From Sanghuangporus weigelae (lineage: Eukaryota > Basidiomycota > Agaricomycetes > Hymenochaetales > Hymenochaetaceae), in assembly GCA_033182465.1 (NCBI GenBank), contig CP137325.1, forward strand, positions 1,364,001 to 1,428,000: a stretch of 64,000 nucleotides of DNA, read 5' to 3'. Positions within the stretch are counted from its first letter, which is position 1. Every line of letters begins with the position of its first letter. Of this stretch, positions 24,582-34,606 are shown piece after piece. A program made the position numbers and the translations under genes. The notes under the pieces are model-generated. The model ran no database searches and had not been told where the DNA came from. It worked only from the letters and a program-made list of their open reading frames with translations.

Positions 24582-26169
24582 TGCTAGAGAACTTCTCGGA
24601 CCTACCTTTTGATATCCTGCTCAAGTGTGCATGTGAGTTAGATGTGAGGGAAGTTTTGTGTCTGGAGAGAGTGAGGAAGACTTACGAGTAGACATTTTGA
24701 GATCTTTGCTAATTTATACTATATGCAGACCTGCACGATTTTTCGCGACGTCGTAACGACACGTAACCTCTGGCTCTCCCAATTACATAAACTCGGGCAA
24801 CACTGTGCTCCCGATTTGCCACCGCACATTGATGTTGGTTCTCTGTCATATTCGAAGTTGCGCGGGACTGTGATCAGAGCGTCTCGGAGCTACTATTTAA
24901 TGATGAAGGGACCTACTCCGACTGCAAACTACGACTGTATAAAGTCAATCATTGTGCCATGTCCGACAGAGGTATTCAACTCTAATAAATCTAGAGTCCG
25001 AGAAGTCCAAATGTCGGCAGGAGGTCGTTACCTGTTCATACGATGTGCTTCGGCGAACTACAATGAGCTTCGCCTTCTTGGCCTCGAGAACAGAGACAGG
25101 TGTATCTGGTCACTAGATTTTGGTACCATCTCCGAAGGGCTACGTACTGATCAATCCAAAGTCCATTTCGGTTTTGAAGTACTCCGAGACGGAGGTATAA
25201 GTCTGGCCATAGCAGCGACAGACGCCGGAATCGGCTTCGAAGATACTAGAAGGTAAAGCCAAGCATGCTGTCTTTCATGTCAAGGATGGTTCTGATCGCT
25301 GCTGCTTCTACTTAGATCAATTATGGTTCTACACCTTCATCCGACCTCCTACGTTTCATCCCCATTTGAGAAAACTTTGGTTATCTCCTCCGAATTACAT
25401 GCTACGGGTCGGTTCGACGACATTCACTGCGCAGTGTCTGAGAAATTTGTAGCTTTTTTATCAGGTCTATTGTTAATTCCGATGAGAAACGCATCGTCAA
25501 ACTCCATTTCCCGGTAAGATCTTTGGTTCGTATATATAAGACTCTATTCGCAGATGCTCAACGCCGGTTTTGGGCGAGGAAAAATCTGGAATGACCACTT
25601 ATTTTTCCCACGTCGGAATCAAGACAGGAAAGTCGACATTTATGCACTTGATCTGACACAGTCCATGGGAGCCTCCTATAGCTCTATTACCGTTACAGAG
25701 GCCGGTCCCTCGCTCATCAGCCGCTTCAATCCAATGGATTATATGAACGATGAACTGGCGAGTACGTCGGATTTGTCGGATGTAGTGATCTCGTTATATG
25801 ATCATTCATACTCAAACGAGACAAATTATGTCACCGTCTCTGTAATGGGAGTGATGTGGACCTACTCGCTACTCTTAACCGCCCTGGATTCGCCTCCAGA
25901 ATATCTGTTTTCGCTCGTTGATTTCAACAAGAACGAACGGAAATGGACACACGTCAGGACTCACATTAGTGACATTCCGATCGATAACCTCTAAGCCTTG
26001 GGTCGCCCGCAGGACAGAGTTATCTTGTTCAGGGAGACGCTTGATAAGTTTCGTCGGACATGGTCTGAAAGAACGTGATTCCCTTGTTGCGGTGGATACC
26101 CAAGGAAATCTCGTCTTTCCTCGCCTCTCCGAGAATATTGCCTTTATGAACACCCGGAAAAATGTCTGA
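24582..26169 (+). CDS. F-box protein
   Basis: Probable SCF ubiquitin-ligase receptor of the large agaricomycete F-box group. Exon 1 (24582-24670) starts MLENFSDLPFDILLKCACEL, and after the intron 24671-24728 continues TCTIFRDVVTTRNLWLSQLH, together an F-box. Exon 2 runs to 25252 and the next begins at 25316 (SIMVLHLHPTSYVSSPFEKT). A further exon starts at 25554 (MLNAGFGRGKIWNDHLFF), and a 44-nt intron (25969-26012) joins THI to RTELSCSGRRLISFVGHG, stop at 26169. The C-terminal half resembles the irregular beta-rich region usual in these proteins. The junction between 25316-25513 and 25554 does not keep frame with the most obvious donor, so either a weak donor is used or the gene is damaged there. 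The target is unknown. Confidence 0.7.
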
Positions 26170-26535
26170 GATACCTTGCATGATTATGTCGAACCATACA
26201 GCGGTACACTGATCAGACTGAAGCAAGAGCAGTCAGGAAAGGATGTGATCGAGCTTTACCACCCGGCCTGATTCGTATTCAACGCGGTAGGTCTGTTTCA
26301 CATGTACTTCCCAGATTGAATAGGTTATCTGACCACAGTTGCGTGTGAATGATTTCGGATTCAGACTGTATTTAAGTATCAGGATGAAATTGTCGTATGA
26401 TGCAATACCGATGTTTTGTTTTTCATGCAGAATATGCAGATACTTCATGAGCGGAGTTTACTTTAGCTCTGCTAAAACGATCAAGGACGCATGCATTCCC
26501 AGCATAACGCCTGTGTCTGTATTAAAATCAATGGA

Positions 26536-27827
26536 TCATCGGCCCATCCATCCACCATCAACTACGACAGTCTCTCCGCAGACGTAGTCCGAAGCTCGAC
26601 TCGCGAGGAAAACTATTGCCCCTTCAAAGTCACCTGGATTGCCCCAACGCCCTGCAGGAATCCGTTCCAGAATTTGCCGTGCACGCGTTGGATTAGCAAT
26701 CAGAGCTGTGTTCATCTTTTGCCAATAAAATGGGTCCAATTCGCGGAAAAACATGACAGAGAGAAGCTTACGTCGGTATCAATGTAGCCCGGAGCAATGC
26801 TGATTTTCGTCAATTTCAACACTAAGGCGGTACATTGGCATATGATACTAGCAGAGGGACTTACCAGTTGACATTTATTCCCTTCGAGCTCCACTCGTTA
26901 GAAAACGCCTTCGTCTTTTATTGAAAGTCAATCGATATGGATAATATACAACAAATAGGACACCTCACTATCCCAAGCACACCATGCTTCGCAGCAGCGT
27001 AAGCTGGCACAGTGAATCCGCCTGTACAAAATAGGCGCGTCATTTCGAGTATTGAGAGCATGTTCGGATTTACAGACACACCTTGGAAAGATAAGAGGCT
27101 GGCAATATTGATAATTTTCCCTCTTGGTGCAGCCGAGGGATCACCTGCGCTCTCACGACGTTCCAGGATATGATGACCAACGTCTCGACAGAGCGTCCAG
27201 ACTGTATTCAGATTCACTTGCAATACCTAGAAACGTATTGAACAGTGCACACGAGATGACAAAAAGTCTGAGCATACCTCTTCCCAATCATTGTCCGGAA
27301 ACAAATGCGCTGGGTGTCTAAACGATCTTAAACTTCAATGTGACTTCAGAACGATATGATTAATATACAAGCCTTCGTTGGATCCCACCGCAGTTCACGA
27401 GAATATCAATATTGAGACCCAATCCTCCATCACTTTCAGGTAGTGTAATGCGCTTAACAACACTCCCGACTTGCTCTTTTGAGGACAAGTCACACGTTGC
27501 AATCCAAACTTTTCTACCGACATCGCGGATCTTCATAGCAGTTGTTTGATTACTTTGATCTCTCTGCGAAAAGTAAAAGGAATTAGTATGTCTTATGCGA
27601 TCAAAGGCCAAAATCGCTTCCTTGCCTGTATTAGCACAATGTCTGCACCTGCTCTGGCCAGTGCCAGTGCCAAAGATTGACCAATACCTCTTGTCCCTCC
27701 TCTGGAACATCGATGTTCCCATTTGAGAATCAATCAACTCAAAGATAATATAATAACGAACTCACGTTAAAACTGCGACCTGGCCTTGCAGAGAGAAAAG
27801 TGATTCTAGGTATGAACTATGGGACAT
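26536..27827 (-). CDS. Short-chain dehydrogenase/reductase, 2-deoxy-D-gluconate dehydrogenase-like
   Basis: Cytosolic NAD(P)-dependent oxidoreductase of the classical SDR family. Spliced order: [20 protein letters not shown], then [20 protein letters not shown] (TGxxxGIG cofactor motif), [30 protein letters not shown] (NxGG), [26 protein letters not shown] (active-site Ser), [11 protein letters not shown] (YxxxK), [14 protein letters not shown], and [20 protein letters not shown], ending [13 protein letters not shown] at 26536. All catalytic residues (N, S, Y, K) are present. The ending VDGGWMGR is typical of 2-deoxy-D-gluconate 3-dehydrogenases, but SDR substrates cannot be fixed from sequence. 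About six introns; that at 27564-27625 has a GC donor. It lies tail-to-tail with the F-box gene. Confidence 0.85.
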
Positions 27828-29388
27828 GTCGAGATTGATCAAAATGATTTCTTTCACTACGAGGATTTTTTTGGAATTTACAGAGGCAGGAAAGATAGGG
27901 TGAAGAGCAAGAACGGTTGCGACGATTGCGACGATTGCCAGCATGGAGAATGGTCCTTAAGACTGGTCTGGTCCGGGTCCGTCCAGCCGGACTGTCGGAC
28001 CGTTTACCTGATGTTAAATCCGGGATGGAAAATGTACCGTCTATAACCGAACGGAAGCAAATCCAATCGACCCCGGTGCAGACTGGTGCAGAGCAAGCGA
28101 AGTAAGAAAACAGAATTCGCCCACGGCAATCCAATCCCGTTGAGGAGTTAATGGGGTAACTCCAGTTCTGGCTTAAAAAAACGATAAAACAAAAGCTGCA
28201 ATTCCTCTGACGGGACAACGAGGGGCGCATACTGTAGCCTAGACAAATTGGGCAAGATATCGGGTCAAGGACCGATAAGTTGGAGTGCGTGATTGTACAT
28301 GTGAGGAGGGATTTCAATATTTCGGTCCGATTGAACAATCTGTACACTTGGTGGTGATGAGCAGAAACTACAACTTGTGGCTAGCTGCGAAAAGATCCCT
28401 AACGTCTCAAGATGCAAAGCTCGAGCTGTGGTGAAAGCGTCGACAGAATCCCATGTTCTGAACGCAAAAAGTGGGTCACAGATATATAGTCCCACGTCGC
28501 ATCGCACTATTTCTCCGCATTGTTAAAATCACTGTTGCACGAAAAACATATCAGACTTCCTCTTCCTAATGCATTAAATGACAGCCTGTCCCAGAACATA
28601 GCCACACACACCGTCTAGTTGATTTCGCATGCATCCTGTGCCCTCACTCTCAAGACTTGCGAAAGATCCGAGGTCGCGAGTTCGAACCACCAGATATGGA
28701 TACCATAGGCATCACATTCACCTGACCAAAGATAACATAAAGTTAAACTCGAGAAATCTGAAGCCTCATCGATTGGCGAAAGTAATATGGTTTGCGGTGT
28801 GTGTGAGCCGCGATCATGATGGACTCAGTCGTTTTCGATTTTAGGTTTGGCCTTGTTTGGTCAATATCTGCCCGCAGGCCACGTGGCGCGAAGTCACACG
28901 ATGATGATCGACGCGCCGCGCCGCGGAGTCGAAAGGTGGACCCGAACTCCATCCTGATCCATTATTATCGCGAAGCGTAATATTGTCCGATGATCCTGAT
29001 CAACAATAGCTTGACTGGACTATCATGACTACTTGAAGCTAGAGAGGTATTTACGCATCCTTATAGCTTCGACTCTGTGCACTTGCTCAAGCATGCACTG
29101 TACGAAGGTAGGATAGGGTTGGTCCGTTACACGGCTGTATCCTGAGAATTGAGGTCCGTTGATTGGCATGATGATGTGTGTTCATTTCCCCTCGCCTCAC
29201 ATCCATTCTAGCCACTGTCCTCAAACTGTGATGAATCTCTGCCAATATTGGTGAGCTGACCGATATGAATCAAGATACAAGATACAGCATATCATGGTAC
29301 TCAAAGCGAAAATTCCGTTGGTAAGTGAAGCACTATGACGAAACTTGTGACGCCCGGCAGCAGAAACCAGTCTTAGGCACCGGTCCAC
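27828..29388. other. No recognisable gene
   Basis: Intergenic between the SDR start and the LPMO stop. Only short frames without motifs are open. A tRNA T-arm-like stretch occurs near 28665-28690, but the rest of a tRNA is missing. Confidence 0.5.
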
Positions 29389-30590
29389 CTAGATAACATC
29401 ATGAGAAACCTGTAGGATTAGATTAGAATGCACGTACACAGGCGGTCCAGGAATTGGGTACGGTTGATCCGTATCTGTTGGTCAAGGATGGTAAGAGAAA
29501 TATCGCGCTAAATGACTCAATGCTTACTATCATAGACATCAAAGACGATTCCTGGAGTGCCTGGCGTATAGGCTCCAGGGAAGGACACCAGATACGATGA
29601 TGGCGGAGTGGCTGACCCGGATCCGGTCACCTCAAACTGGATACAAGACGGGTAGAATTGTGCTCCACTGGTATGTTCTTATCGGTGAGCTATTTTTGTG
29701 CTTGAGAATCGGAATACCAACGGGTAGTTGAAGGCGCTACGAAAGCGTGAGCCATCAGTTCATCCAGCTAGAACGTGAGCACGTATACTGACCTGTGCAA
29801 GGCAATAATTTCGTGACGAACCACGTATTGGCCTGGTTTCAGAGATGCCGGAATAGTAAAATACGCTATGCTGTTGTCGGCGTACAGCAGATCCGTTGCT
29901 GCCCATTTGCCGTCTGCGGTCTTTCCTGCCTCAGCCACCTTGAACCAAACGGCGCTACATCGAGAAAATCTTGATGACGAGAAATGAACTTGGGGGTTTG
30001 ATAAAAAGCTCACTCAGTACCGGGTTGCCATTCTGTGATGTCAATTCCAGATGGAACTGCAGCCATGTACGTGATCACGGGACCCTACGGATACCAAATC
30101 ATCATAGCGCTCACGCACGGGAAGCAATCGCTTACGACATGGGAATCCGGCCAGGTAGTCCAGTTCAAACCAATAGTTGATCCAGCGAGTGCAGTTCCAT
30201 ATATAGGTGCAGGTTCACTGCCGATGATGTCGCCGTCAGAATATCCATTGCATTGCATACTAAACCGCAAATCATTCAGGTTCGTTAAACAAGGTTACTA
30301 AAACGACTGTATTACTCGATTAGAGTGACGTCCTGGACTGGACCTATCAGACCAGAAAGAGGTAAATCAGCAAAATCGGAAAATAAGTGCGGCGACTGTA
30401 TACCATTTCCTGGAATCTTTCGGATGATACGTTCAGGTCGAGGACTCATGTAGGGATCCTGATAAGGCAAATAACCCGTATACGTTTGGCTACCGGCGTA
30501 GACTTCTTGGACGTAACCATGCCCTCGCACAGATGAAAGGGCGGAAAGAGTGCACAGCAATGCAAAAAGCGAAGTCGCCAGCTTAGACAT
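29389..30590 (-). CDS. AA9 lytic polysaccharide monooxygenase
   Basis: Secreted copper enzyme that oxidatively cleaves cellulose or related glucans. Start at 30590: [20 protein letters not shown] is a signal peptide ending VRG, so the mature protein begins [10 protein letters not shown] with the copper-binding His1. After introns the sequence continues [20 protein letters not shown], the family's GNGPV..DxxC segment with the disulphide Cys, then [17 protein letters not shown] with the second copper His in S-H-x-G-P. Next come [20 protein letters not shown] and [12 protein letters not shown], where QFY supplies the axial Tyr and its Gln partner. Near the C-terminus are [17 protein letters not shown] and YPIPGPPV. 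No cellulose-binding module follows. At least six introns; the last exon is uncertain, with the stop put at 29389. Usually induced on cellulose. Confidence 0.92.
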
Positions 30591-31538
30591 TGGACAGCAG
30601 AGTTCTGGAGGCAAGAGCCAGGAAATGCTGATCTCTGTGCTGTCACCACTCATTCTTTTGTACTCGACCGTTAATCTATGTTTGGACTATTCCAAGAGTC
30701 ATTTGTGGTCATCCCAGTGAAGACGGCGCAGAATGGCGGACCGTTAGCTAGAAGTGTGCACGAGGACTGATCAACACACATTGCATAGAATAGACTTTGC
30801 CAGCAGGCATCTCGGTGCGTCACTTTAATAAAGCAAAATTTCCGTGCCAAGTCTTGAAGATGCGATGTGATTCCGACGCTGCATAATAGATGTCAATTCT
30901 TTGTGAGGAGAAGACCATAACGCTGACTTAGAACACCTATGATCATCGTTCCAGTCCATTCATTCGTCGTCGTGGGACTTTGCGAAGAATGCAAAACAAA
31001 AGAGGCGCCGGAATGGAATAGGCGCGATTGCAGGCCGCATATAAACTTCGGAGCTGATGTATACAAGGAAGTAGGTGGACAGGAACCCCGGAAGACTCAT
31101 GATCTTGTCATATCGGGGAATCGCACAGGGTTCTGAAGTGATCGGGGTTGCGAGGATCAAGAACTCGATATCTCAGGCTGCTGTTGCCTCCGGGCAGTCG
31201 AACCGCAGATCGGTGGAAAGGTCGGGAAATTAGCTCCTGAAACATCGATATTTCTTCGGAATTGTTGTCCGGATAATTTTGATAACCTTCGCCCATTTCA
31301 CAGGTTTCTCGTTTTTTCATATACCAAAAAAGCAAGGCGACTAAAGAATATATCTAGGATGAACAACATCCAATTGCCTTGATGGCTTGGAAATAGGCAC
31401 TCGCAATTATCCATGTTGGATGTCAAGTAGGGAAGAAAGGAAGGATTACAGAAGCTCGACGGGTCGATACAAGGGGCAGCTCCCCGGGTGAAATGTTAGC
31501 TAAGGAGATGACCATTATGGGCATAGAACTGCTCAATT
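30591..31538. other. No recognisable gene
   Basis: Spacer of about 0.95 kb upstream of the LPMO. Short frames on both strands have no motif or splice partner. It must include the LPMO promoter. Confidence 0.5.
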
Positions 31539-33139
31539 TCAAAAGCCGTTGAGGTATGCCTCGAAACCCGGAAGATAATCAGCTGGTGAGGGATCTCCGG
31601 ATCGAGTTGCCTGAGGGCCCATACGAGGAGCGGACAAAACCTGTTGAGCCGGATCGGGATGCAGTCGAGCTCGGTTTGTTTCTTCGCGAGGCATTCGATT
31701 GATGTGTGCTTCTTCCTTCACGAGCCAAACGAAAGAACCGATGACAACAGTGACCGAAGTCAAACAGATTGATACAGTGATTATTTGCGTTGCACGGTTC
31801 TGAAAATTTATGAATGATGAATCAGCAAGTATTCAAGCAAGGCAAACAGAAAACTAAGCCCAGTACCTGCCCAGTGGAAAATACAAAGAAGCATGTTGCA
31901 GCAGCGTAACAAATTCCAGCGAGAAAGAGAGAAGCTCGGGGCCATTTTTCCAGCCATATATTTGGAAGTATAGATCTTGGATTGCGCCTTGAGAAAGAGA
32001 TGATGATCAGCCGTGCTCATCGCATCACACAATATCAAGGCTTACGCAGGTGATTTGTTCCATGAAATGGATACAAGACTGCTCACAGCAGATGCAACGC
32101 TGAAGACTAGACTGGTCAAGAAGAGAAGATTGGTTGCGGCATCGACAAGACGCTCGTTTACTTAGTAAGACATCTGCAACATTGTTGCCGTGACTCCAGT
32201 AAAAAAGGTTGCAATCGTCGTCAAAGCCAGGTATCGGTTCTCTTGATCCTGTTGTGAGGTCACAACAATGTCATGATCTACAAAATAGAGAAGATATCAG
32301 TAAATCGAATAAATGATTTCACCTGACTACCTTTTGTCAAGAAATCTGAAAGCAGACGTTGGAGTATTCCGAGAAAAATTTTAAGGTCTGGTAGTTTGCT
32401 ATGAAACAATGAACTTCCGGATGTATCCTTAAAGGCAACAGACTTAAAGGCAACAGATAACTCGGACAAGTTTCTCGACACAAAGTACAGATACGCTGCT
32501 AGTCTCTCATTACCGAACAACTTAGAATGAGAGTGAAGCCCATTTTTGAAGTCATTCAGATTTTTGGAGAGTTCGTTCAGCAGTTTGGGCAATTCTTCCG
32601 ATGGCTTTTTAGAATCCGCATGTCCAATATCTAGGATGTATCAGAATCAGTGTTCAAGTCCTTGCAAGTAACTAGACACTCACCAAAACAGAACTGTCTC
32701 AGACATTCTTCACCCTGGAATTCTTGAAGTGCGTTCAGTGCAAAGTACTTTCTGAGCAGAGAAAGACTCTTTTGCGCCTCAGAAATAGCAAGCAGGACTA
32801 GACCGGAGGAGCCCAGAGAGCGAAACATAAACTGGCAGCGATCAAACTATATGCCGATACGCCATGAATAATTGTCAGTTAAAATGAGTGGACAACTCAA
32901 ATTATGACCGACTTCTAGTTTCAGTTTCATTGAGGTCCTGGCAGGCAACAATGAGCTTACTTTTCTCTCGACCATTTGCTTCAGTCACGTACCAATAGAA
33001 TTCATAATAATGTTCTACCTTCTTCTCAGGAGTCAATGATGTCGCCTCAAGCGAGCCATCTGAAGCATCTCAAAGACAATCTCAGTCCAATTTCCATGTA
33101 TTCAAGGAGGAATGTCTTACCCTGGCTGTCCGATGTCAT
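31539..33139 (-). CDS. Fungal multi-pass membrane protein of unknown function
   Basis: Likely start at 33139 (MTSDSQ followed by a GT donor). The next exons read MFRSLGSSGLVLLAISEAQK and LRKYFALNALQEFQGEECLR, then a mostly helical soluble part (ELPKLLNELSKNLNDFKNG). The membrane part reads YLALTTIATFFTGVTATMLQ, NLLFLTSLVFSVASAVSSLV, ASLFLAGICYAAATCFFVFS and IITVSICLTSVTVVIGSFVW, four hydrophobic segments, and then a charged tail ending at 31539. This soluble-plus-four-TM layout with TTIATFF(S/T)GVTATxLQ is common among lineage-expanded agaricomycete proteins with no assigned role. Several short introns are needed, so exon ends are approximate. Confidence 0.6.
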
Positions 33140-34606
33140 AGGGTTGTTTGTCCTAGGGGTTCCCATTGAATGCATTTATTTTTCTGCACCTAGAGGGTAG
33201 TACTAGAGAGTATGCACTGAATTCTCGAGATTCACTCCTTCAGTAGGTATGCGGCAGCGAAAAAAGATCTCTGTATGTATGTTTTATACCTTTTGATATG
33301 CGCCAATGCACAGGAAATTTTCCAATGCTAAGTACATGCACTGGATCAAGTGGGAATAGCAGGGCGCCGCTCCAAGGTATGACAGGGCTTTAGTCGCTGA
33401 TGACAACACTCTTAGCTGCTGCTACGCTTCCTGCTTGATAGAGGCATTGAGGGTAAGTAAGAGAGCCGGACAAACTGGGTGGGATTAATGTCAGTGTCCG
33501 AAGTCTTCGCATTTAAGAATATATCTGTATGATCAAACAGTTTGAAAATTCGGAAAGACGGCGAGTTCCAGATTGATTCAACCGAGTCTTCTCTTCTCTG
33601 ATATAATGAAAGAGGCCATTTGAGGATCCCCACACGCATGAGTCGTCTACCCACAACACAACGTAATCTAGAAATGTGCATAAGCTCTCAGGGGATTCGT
33701 TGCGCTGGCTTTGGATGCACTCACTGATTCGCGATACTATCATTCACTCATTCTTCCAGGTTCAGAAGAATATATGGGTCACTGGATGGGGCTTCCACAG
33801 AGATTGTATAAGCTGGCTTAGTACGACATTGAAGCATGGCAAAGTCCGAGACTGCATGCTATGACGACGTGTATAATGGCATCGACTGAAAAATTGGGAT
33901 CGCAAGACTTGAATCTCCGGGTCTCAGAGGCGTCTGAGCTCTGAAAGCGATCCGACAAAGGAAATAATGGTTTCTATTTATAGACGGCATTGCCTCGGCA
34001 AAAAGAAGAGCGCTCGAGCATTTCAAATCAACTTTTCCAGGCCAGCAAACCACGCGGGAACTGGAAAACAAGATCAGCACGAATAATAAACCGTTCCGAA
34101 TACCCAAACTCCTAGGACAAGCCATGGACCGGAAGCAAGGAGTCAGGGTATAAATCAGAAAGTCCAAAGCTCGGGAAAAGCAGTGATAAACGAGTTTCTT
34201 CGATAAAGAGGTACGATTTGATACTGATGCTTCACTGTCCGTTGAGAGAGAAAGGCGCCGCAACAAAGTGCCTCAACTTCGCAAGCCGCGAGCGCTGATG
34301 GTACTGATGTTGAATTGAGTCGACAATCCCTGTCACCAAGAGGACTGATTGTTCTGATCGCCCACGAAAAGACAAGACGACAGAAAATTTGACTGTGTAT
34401 TCGAGCCAACAGTGTCATTCACACTAGAATCCTTAGATCTGATCTGCAAAACCACGATCGGTTTCAAGAGTAACGTGACTTTGAACATGCACCGTATGCT
34501 TTCAGTTCAGTTACTTACAACAACCAACAACTTGAATAAGAGATCATCGTCCAGAGCGACAGGTACGATACAATGCTCTCGTCGAATTTACCTAATTTTT
34601 AGTAGT
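33140..34606. other. No recognisable gene
   Basis: Frames at 33412-33743 (-) and 33859-34266 (-) are open for 75-135 codons but show no family motif. The 195 bases before 34607 stay open in the COG7 frame (from 34412), but this stretch lacks conserved character. Confidence 0.45.

Noticed and set aside
28640-28700. tRNA-like T-arm ggtcgcgagttcgaacc
   Set aside because: No acceptor stem, D-arm or paired anticodon stem can be drawn around it.
29389-30590. SDR and LPMO as a biosynthetic or sugar-use cluster
   Set aside because: Only two adjacent genes with unrelated neighbours; no shared motif or further pathway members.
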